From the NCBI GenBank assembly GCA_964444115.1, contig CAYUFT010000075.1, positions 1 to 10,593 of the forward strand: a stretch of 10,593 nt of DNA, written 5' to 3'. The DNA comes from UBA349 sp964444115. Its GTDB lineage: Archaea > Methanobacteriota > Methanobacteria > Methanobacteriales > Methanobacteriaceae. Below are positions 6,490-10,593 of this stretch, in pieces. The first letter of the stretch is position 1. Each line of letters starts with the position of its first letter. The position numbers and the translations under genes were made by a program. The notes below the pieces were generated by a model that searched no databases, was not told where the DNA came from, and worked only from the letters and a program-made list of their open reading frames with translations.

Positions 6490-6614
6490 ATTTTCACAAC
6501 TTTCATATTTGATATATCTTAAAGATGCTTTAAATATTTATGAATCTAACAATATATTAGCTAAAAAAACTATAATTTTTTCTATAAGATTTGATTATAT
6601 ATTTGGGTGAACTC
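6490..6614. promoter_or_regulatory. Divergent comB / mmp7-operon control region
   Basis: This 125-bp region must drive both directions. For comB, the palindrome GATATATC (6511-6518) is centred about 25 bp upstream of ATG 6489 and would give a nearly leaderless mRNA. CAATATATTA (about 6550-6559) is an alternative giving a leader of about 38 nt. For the + genes, ACTATAAT (about 6570-6577) would place a start near 6600. GGGTGA at 6604-6609 lies 5 nt before ATG 6615 and fixes that start. Near comB, AACTTTCATATTT is repeated exactly (6481-6493 and 6498-6510). Confidence 0.45.
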
Positions 6615-7256
6615 ATGAAGATTGTTACCACTCCCATGTGTGAAGAAATATTAATAATGGCTGGAATTAAGGAGTACCTGATTAATAAAGAACCTGATAA
6701 TGAGCAGGCTGACTTTGCAGTTGTTCTATCCGAAACTGAAACAGTTATGGGTTCATTAAAAGTAAAATTGAATACATTTTCTCAGATACAGGAAAGTGTT
6801 TTAAAAACGGTAGAAATATTGAATCCCCAAGTATCTAATAAAAATTTAAGTTCAGATTTGTCTAAAAGCATATCTAAGATTTCACCATGGGCCGATTCTC
6901 AACAGAAAAAAATACTCAGTGAAAATAATAGAAAAATTAAAGTCAAAGTTTATTCACAATTTCTTAAAGATATTATAGAAGACATGGGTTTCGATGTAGC
7001 TGATGAAAACCCGGATTATGTAGTTTTTCCAGATTATTTGGAAAATCAAATTAAAAAGGATGAAGTAATTTCGCATAGCAATGCCCAATGTGGCCTTTCA
7101 AAAAATGCAGAAAATTTCTCTAAAAACGATAATACTGACATTGTTTATGTAAAATACATTAAAGTTCCTTCACACGGGGATGTTCCCATAAATCCTCTAG
7201 AAAGGGCCACTATGAGATATAACTTATTGGAGGGAGAATTATGTATGAAACCCTAA
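6615..7256 (+). CDS. Unrecognised 213-residue methanogen protein, translationally coupled to mmp7
   Basis: I do not recognise a named family. The start is ATG 6615, with GGGTGA 5 nt upstream; TTG 6591 would add eight residues ahead of that ribosome site and is rejected. There is no signal peptide or membrane segment, so it is probably cytosolic. Visible layout: an N-terminal alpha/beta block MKIVTTPMCEEILIMAG followed by QADFAVVLSETE and VKLNTFSQIQESV (1-70); a low-complexity Ser/Asn/Lys linker (about 71-105); a second block KVKVYSQFLKDIIEDMGF then NPDYVVFPDYL (109-142) that loosely echoes the first; another polar linker; and a C-terminal segment VKYIKVPSHGDVPINPLERAT. Cysteines are at 9, 159 and 210. 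Its last 16 nt overlap mmp7, whose ribosome site lies inside this gene, so the two proteins are probably made together. A role in MCR assembly or activation is inferred from context only. Confidence 0.85.
   Translation: MKIVTTPMCEEILIMAGIKEYLINKEPDNEQADFAVVLSETETVMGSLKVKLNTFSQIQESVLKTVEILNPQVSNKNLSSDLSKSISKISPWADSQQKKILSENNRKIKVKVYSQFLKDIIEDMGFDVADENPDYVVFPDYLENQIKKDEVISHSNAQCGLSKNAENFSKNDNTDIVYVKYIKVPSHGDVPINPLERATMRYNLLEGELCMKP
7229..7236 (+). promoter_or_regulatory. Strong Shine-Dalgarno for mmp7 inside the upstream gene
   Basis: GGAGGGAG ends 4 nt before ATG 7241 and lies inside the coding sequence of the preceding gene. With a 16-nt gene overlap (7241-7256) this indicates translational coupling. 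It is the strongest ribosome site in the window. Confidence 0.8.
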
Positions 7257-8152
7257 CTTACACTGGTGGAGTCCATAAAAATGAAGAAATAAAAGAGCTT
7301 ATTGAAGATATGGGAGGTTTTGTACTCCAGGAAAATACTCTTCAAATGGACATAATTCTTACTTTAGCGGTACCTCTAGAAGACGTGGAAAAAGTCAAAG
7401 AAAAGGCCAAAGAGCTCATGGGAACGATTAAAATAGCACCTATGGCTGGTACAGAAATTGCCATAGTATCTCCCACCTTGGCCCGCCACCACCTACCTCA
7501 TTCTGCTTGTGATATATCTGAATATTTGCGACGTTTCGGGGCAAAGGACAACATGATTGGCCTGGCCCGAGGAGCAGGAAAAGGAATTTCTAGGATATCT
7601 GAGGATGAAAAAAGGCTAATTGAAGAACATGACCTGGCAGTATTTGCATTAGGAAGCTTTGAACAATGTATAAAAGATAAAACACACCTTTTTGATGATA
7701 TAAACATTCCAGTAGTAGTTACTGGTGCTCCAGAAATTAATGTTAAAGATCTTCCTGGTGCGGATGAATATATAAGTGGTTTGGGCAGAATCCCTCGTAG
7801 ACTAAAGCGTGGTGAAGATATAAGGGCTCTGCGAAAACTGGTGGAAGTAGTGGAAGATATTCTTGATTCTAAAAGGCGTGATATGGCTCAAGACCCTCCT
7901 TTAGTTCCATCAATACTAGTAAAAACTGAAATTGAAAATCAGGTTCCAGCTATTGCGGATGTATATTCACCTACTCCAGTAACCAGTCAACTGGATGGGG
8001 TAAGAGTAAAATTAAACTATGAACAATATCATGAGCAAATACGTCAAGTTAAGATAAATAAATACTCTTTAGGTGATATTTCGGAGATAACTCGTTCAAA
8101 AATGTATGATTATATTCTAGTCAAGCTTTTAAGTGAAAGCTCAATTGTTTAA
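7241..8152 (+). CDS. mmp7: Methanogenesis marker protein 7, MCR activation complex component
   Basis: A 303-residue protein matching the methanogenesis marker 7 family (TIGR03274), found in essentially all methanogens and almost nowhere else. Published work on the ATP-dependent MCR activation complex (component A3a) lists Mmp7 with McrC, Mmp3 and Mmp17; the complex reduces the Ni of coenzyme F430 to the active Ni(I) state. Seen: N-terminus MYETLTYTGGVHK, VSPTLARHHLPHSACDISEYLRR split around 77-98 with C90, MIGLARGAGKGIS (105-117), FALGSFEQC (135-143, C143), PVVVTGAPE (157-165), and the basic GLGRIPRRLKRGEDIRALRK (180-199). The C-terminal 80 residues are less familiar to me. It is cytosolic with no membrane segment. 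The start is ATG 7241, with GGAGGGAG inside the overlapping upstream gene. The symbol is well supported by sequence pattern; whether this protein itself binds a metal cluster is not decided by the sequence. Confidence 0.9.
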   Translation: MYETLTYTGGVHKNEEIKELIEDMGGFVLQENTLQMDIILTLAVPLEDVEKVKEKAKELMGTIKIAPMAGTEIAIVSPTLARHHLPHSACDISEYLRRFGAKDNMIGLARGAGKGISRISEDEKRLIEEHDLAVFALGSFEQCIKDKTHLFDDINIPVVVTGAPEINVKDLPGADEYISGLGRIPRRLKRGEDIRALRKLVEVVEDILDSKRRDMAQDPPLVPSILVKTEIENQVPAIADVYSPTPVTSQLDGVRVKLNYEQYHEQIRQVKINKYSLGDISEITRSKMYDYILVKLLSESSIV

Positions 8153-8155
8153 AAA

Positions 8156-8195
8156 GAATATTGATTAAAAAGGGATTAATACATCTCCAATATTC
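8156..8195 (+). terminator. Stem-loop just after mmp7
   Basis: Three bases after the mmp7 stop codon, GAATATTG (8156-8163) pairs perfectly with CAATATTC (8188-8195). An inner stem ATTAA/TTAAT (8164-8168 with 8176-8180) stacks on it, closed by a 7-nt loop, with a 7-nt bulge on the 3' side. No long T tract follows, so it may be a 3'-end stabiliser rather than a terminator. Confidence 0.35.
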
Positions 8196-8264
8196 AAATC
8201 AATTAATATAATCAGTAAAATTACTACTTAATAGCATAATTTGTAATTATCTGGTGAATATGAA

Positions 8265-8300
8265 CCATATAATTGATATATTAATTAATTAATTAAGGGA
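8265..8300 (+). promoter_or_regulatory. Candidate promoter and ribosome site of the metallophosphoesterase gene
   Basis: CCATATAATTG (about 8264-8274) is TATA-like and would start an mRNA near 8295. AAGGGA at 8295-8300 lies 8 nt before ATG 8309 and is an acceptable ribosome site. In between is a short tetranucleotide run, (TTAA)4 at 8281-8296. The TATA choice is uncertain because GATATATTA (8274-8282) is an equally good match. Confidence 0.3.
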
Positions 8301-8308
8301 TAATACTC

Positions 8309-9394
8309 ATGGAAAAGTCAAGGATTTTACAGCTAACGGCATTTGCATCATTTCTTTCTTTAGGATACTTGGCATTGAATTATTTTGTTTTTTTTAGTTT
8401 GTCCACATTTTTTGAAGGTATAAATCTAAACTACATTTACCTTTTCATAGGTTTAGTGACGGTTTCTTTTCCAGTTTCCATGTTAATTGAACAAAAATCG
8501 TCCAATATTTTATCTCAAGCCATTTATGTTTTTTCTACAACTTGGATGGGTATAACCCTATATTTTGTATGGGCAATTATTGCGATTTTTCTAATCAGAT
8601 TAATTATCCCTATCCCTTTGGAAGTTGCTGGAACCATTATAATTGGTTTAGTTTCCATAATTACTGTTTATTCATTAATAAACTCTTATAATGTTCACGA
8701 AAAGCATATAAAAATACCTATTAATAAATTAGATTCCCCTATTAAACTTGTTCAGCTTTCAGATGTCCACATAGGTTCAGTTAGAAATTCAGGATTTTTA
8801 AAAAAAGTTGTAAGCAAAATAGAAGACGTTGATCCTGATGCAGTTTTGATAACAGGGGATCTAGCTGATGGAAGTTCGGCTATTAATGAAAATACTTTTT
8901 ATCCTTTAAAAGAACTTAATATGCCGATATTCTTTACTCCAGGAAATCATGATTCTTATTCTGGTATAGGAAATGTTTTTAAGGCTCTAAAATTCGCAGA
9001 GGTACATATACTGGAAAATGATATGATTGAATTTAAAGGAATTCAGATAATTGGTGTATCATATTCCATGAGAATAAATAATCTCAGAAATGCTCTAAAT
9101 GAAATAAATTTTGATCACGAGCAAGCAGCTATATTGATGTACCATTTACCTTCTGAATGGGAAGCTGCACGAGAAAATGGAATAAATCTACAGTTATCGG
9201 GCCATACTCACCATGGTCAGTTTTATCCATTTAATTTGCTTGTAAAATTAGTTTTTCCTTATTTAGGGGGGCTATATAAAAAAGGAAAGGACCATCTATA
9301 TGTTTCAGCGGGTACTGGAACCTGGGGCCCACCTATGAGATTAGGATCTCGTAATGAAATCACGGTTATAGAACTAGAACCTTCAGATCAGTGA
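8309..9394 (+). CDS. Membrane-anchored calcineurin-like metallophosphoesterase (YaeI/YkuE type)
   Basis: A 361-residue protein with two parts. Residues 1-126 hold about four hydrophobic membrane segments (roughly 6-33, 42-60, 70-100, 105-126). Residues 143-355 are a calcineurin-like phosphoesterase domain (PF00149) with a complete two-metal site: SDVHIG (D152, H154), GDLAD (D184), GNHD (213-215), YHLP (H279) and SGHTHHGQ (H299, H301). This layout resembles bacterial YaeI/YkuE-type enzymes, some of which act on UDP-diacylglucosamine or other phosphorylated lipids. An archaeon lacks lipid A, so an isoprenoid or glycolipid phosphate is more likely, but that is inference. The start is ATG 8309, with AAGGGA upstream. 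The gene stands alone between mmp7 and mmp10 and converges with mmp10. All catalytic residues are present, so it is probably active. Confidence 0.92.
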   Translation: MEKSRILQLTAFASFLSLGYLALNYFVFFSLSTFFEGINLNYIYLFIGLVTVSFPVSMLIEQKSSNILSQAIYVFSTTWMGITLYFVWAIIAIFLIRLIIPIPLEVAGTIIIGLVSIITVYSLINSYNVHEKHIKIPINKLDSPIKLVQLSDVHIGSVRNSGFLKKVVSKIEDVDPDAVLITGDLADGSSAINENTFYPLKELNMPIFFTPGNHDSYSGIGNVFKALKFAEVHILENDMIEFKGIQIIGVSYSMRINNLRNALNEINFDHEQAAILMYHLPSEWEAARENGINLQLSGHTHHGQFYPFNLLVKLVFPYLGGLYKKGKDHLYVSAGTGTWGPPMRLGSRNEITVIELEPSDQ

Positions 9395-9454
9395 AACTAA
9401 AAACAAATGAATATTCAATACTTATTTTTATTATTCTAATTATATCCTTTATTA

Positions 9455-9478
9455 ATTATTATTATTATTATTATTATT
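9455..9478 (+). repeat. (ATT)8 trinucleotide microsatellite
   Basis: Eight perfect ATT units lie in the gap between two convergent genes. Slippage is expected to make its length variable between strains. As T-rich sense sequence 61 bp after the metallophosphoesterase stop, it is also a plausible part of that gene's U-rich transcription end. Confidence 0.8.
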
Positions 9479-9491
9479 TCATATTTTAAAT

Positions 9492-9541
9492 AAAAAAAAA
9501 TCATTTAGTGAATAGTTAAAAAATAATGTAATTTAAAAAAA
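9492..9541 (-). terminator. U-rich terminator of mmp10
   Basis: Downstream of the mmp10 stop codon (TAA, 9550-9548) the minus strand has T7 (9541-9535) and, further on, T9 (9500-9492). These are typical archaeal termination tracts. Confidence 0.5.
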
Positions 9542-9547
9542 CTAATT

Positions 9548-10593
9548 TTAAATATTTTTTTGAATGCCAAAGAAGTTTATAGCACCAACTAAATCTCTAA
9601 ATGCTTCTAATTCTTTTTCAATAACATCTTCTCTAGTTAACGTGCTGCTCATTTCTCCATCAACAGTGAGTTTTTCCGGACCACGGGCCACTAAACGATC
9701 TACTCCGTCTTGACTGAGGACTTTTTGAGCCTCTGCATCATGAACAAATGCTCTTCCAGGAATAATTACAGTTTCTTTGAGTTCATTTAAGTCAGTTGCT
9801 TTTAAATCTTCTATGGTAATAAGACAACCGATATCTTTCTCTACAGCATAGACATTTACCTTATCTCCGGCCTCAAGATTATCAATGATTCTCTGGATGT
9901 AAGGTGCGGCCACAGAACTGGTTAAAATAGTCGCTTCTCCAGTTATTTCTGGAATAAACTGTAAAAATACTTTATTTTTGTCTAAAGAAATGGCAAATGG
10001 GGCCTCTGTTTCTGGATCACATACTGGTGTTCCCGTAACTCTTAAATTAAATTCATTATTAATTTCACGAACTAATTCCTCGAATTCCTGGATATTATGT
10101 GGTTCAATGTCTTTGATGAGTGGTTCATTACCCAATATCAATCCTTGATGGGTATAATTGGCAAACCTCATTAAAATCAGCGCTTCAGCACCCCAATCTT
10201 CTAACTTAACACAAGTTTCTCTTAAAACTTCGCCATCATTTACCCCAGGAATAATAACTGATGCAGCATGAACCTCACAATTTTCAGAGAATCTTTTTAC
10301 TGCTTTAAGAGATACTTCGGGGTTAGGATCAGACATCCACTTCTTTCTAAGGCCGGCATCAGCGGCAAACAAAGTGAAAGTAACTTCTTCTACCCCATGA
10401 TTTATGAGATTAGAAGCCATTTGAACATCATCAATTCCTTTTCCACTGGTATAGCCTAGGTGCATGGGAATTCCAAACTGATGAAATGTAGCAGTCAGCT
10501 CTTCCAATTGAGGATAACAACTGACGTCTCCCCCACCGCTGATATTAATTTTAAGATCACTATCTCTAAATTCACCCATCATCAAGGTGTTCT
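9548..10593 (-). CDS. mmp10: MCR-arginine C-methyltransferase Mmp10, 5' partial
   Basis: Mmp10 is a cobalamin-dependent radical SAM enzyme that makes 5-C-(S)-methylarginine in the McrA subunit of methyl-coenzyme M reductase. The frame is open to the right edge (residues N-T precede the TTG at 10585), so TTG/ATG codons there are internal. About 347 residues are visible and roughly 65 are missing, judged from a family length near 410. The radical SAM Cx3Cx2C motif should lie in the missing part. Visible: INISGGGDVSCYPQLEEL (the SAM-binding GGE-like strand plus family signature), GYTSGKGIDD, EEVTFTLFAADAGLRKKW, ASVIIPGVNDGEVLRETC, MRFANYTHQGLILGNEP, TGTPVCDPETEAPFAIS, and a C-terminal all-beta/helical region with VIIPGRAFVHDAEAQ. 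The stop and 3' end are intact. It converges with the metallophosphoesterase gene; its promoter is outside the window. Confidence 0.9.
   Translation of the reverse strand, partial: NTLMMGEFRDSDLKINISGGGDVSCYPQLEELTATFHQFGIPMHLGYTSGKGIDDVQMASNLINHGVEEVTFTLFAADAGLRKKWMSDPNPEVSLKAVKRFSENCEVHAASVIIPGVNDGEVLRETCVKLEDWGAEALILMRFANYTHQGLILGNEPLIKDIEPHNIQEFEELVREINNEFNLRVTGTPVCDPETEAPFAISLDKNKVFLQFIPEITGEATILTSSVAAPYIQRIIDNLEAGDKVNVYAVEKDIGCLITIEDLKATDLNELKETVIIPGRAFVHDAEAQKVLSQDGVDRLVARGPEKLTVDGEMSSTLTREDVIEKELEAFRDLVGAINFFGIQKNI

Noticed and set aside
6591..6614. TTG 6591 as the start of the gene before mmp7
   Set aside because: The ribosome site GGGTGA (6604-6609) lies downstream of it and serves ATG 6615.
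9395..9547. Mobile element or attachment site at the microsatellite
   Set aside because: No transposase, integrase, terminal inverted repeats or tRNA target; simple-sequence slippage explains the repeat.

Overview
This window comes from a hydrogenotrophic methanogen, almost certainly order Methanobacteriales and most likely a mesophilic, AT-rich Methanobacterium or close relative. The evidence is the presence of two methanogen-restricted markers (Mmp7 and Mmp10), the coenzyme M biosynthesis gene comB, a DUF1922 zinc-ribbon protein, archaeal TATA-type promoters, GGTGA/GGAGG ribosome binding sites, and T-rich rather than strongly hairpin-type gene ends. From memory, the run thiamine-binding protein / PP-loop thiolase / DUF1922 / TraB / comB / Mmp7 resembles the MTH1181-MTH1188 neighbourhood of Methanothermobacter thermautotrophicus; I could not check this.

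Layout. Positions 1-1023 (+): C-terminal part of a CPBP-family intramembrane protease, cut by the left edge. 1319-2413 (+): DegT/DnrJ/EryC1 PLP aminotransferase for sugar amination. 2540-2839 (-): MTH1187-type thiamine-binding protein, divergent from 2875-3753 (+), an NcsA/TtuA-like tRNA thiolation protein; their two start codons are separated by only 35 bp. 3838-4053 (-): DUF1922 zinc ribbon, downstream of 4135-5298 (-), a TraB/PrgY-family membrane protein. 5299-5823: 525 bp of very AT-rich DNA without a gene but with a hairpin and a repeated octamer. 5824-6489 (-): comB. 6615-7256 and 7241-8152 (+): an unrecognised 213-residue protein overlapping mmp7. 8309-9394 (+): membrane-anchored metallophosphoesterase. 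9548 to the right edge (-): most of mmp10, with its N-terminus outside the window.

How the genes fit together. The right half is a methyl-coenzyme M reductase (MCR) support neighbourhood. ComB makes sulfolactate for coenzyme M (the MCR methyl carrier), Mmp7 is part of the ATP-dependent MCR activation machinery, and Mmp10 methylates an arginine in McrA. The unknown gene translationally coupled to mmp7 is the best candidate in this window for an undescribed component of that pathway. The left half is housekeeping or accessory: envelope/sugar chemistry, membrane proteolysis, tRNA thiolation and thiamine binding. I see no mobile element, CRISPR array, tRNA or rRNA gene.
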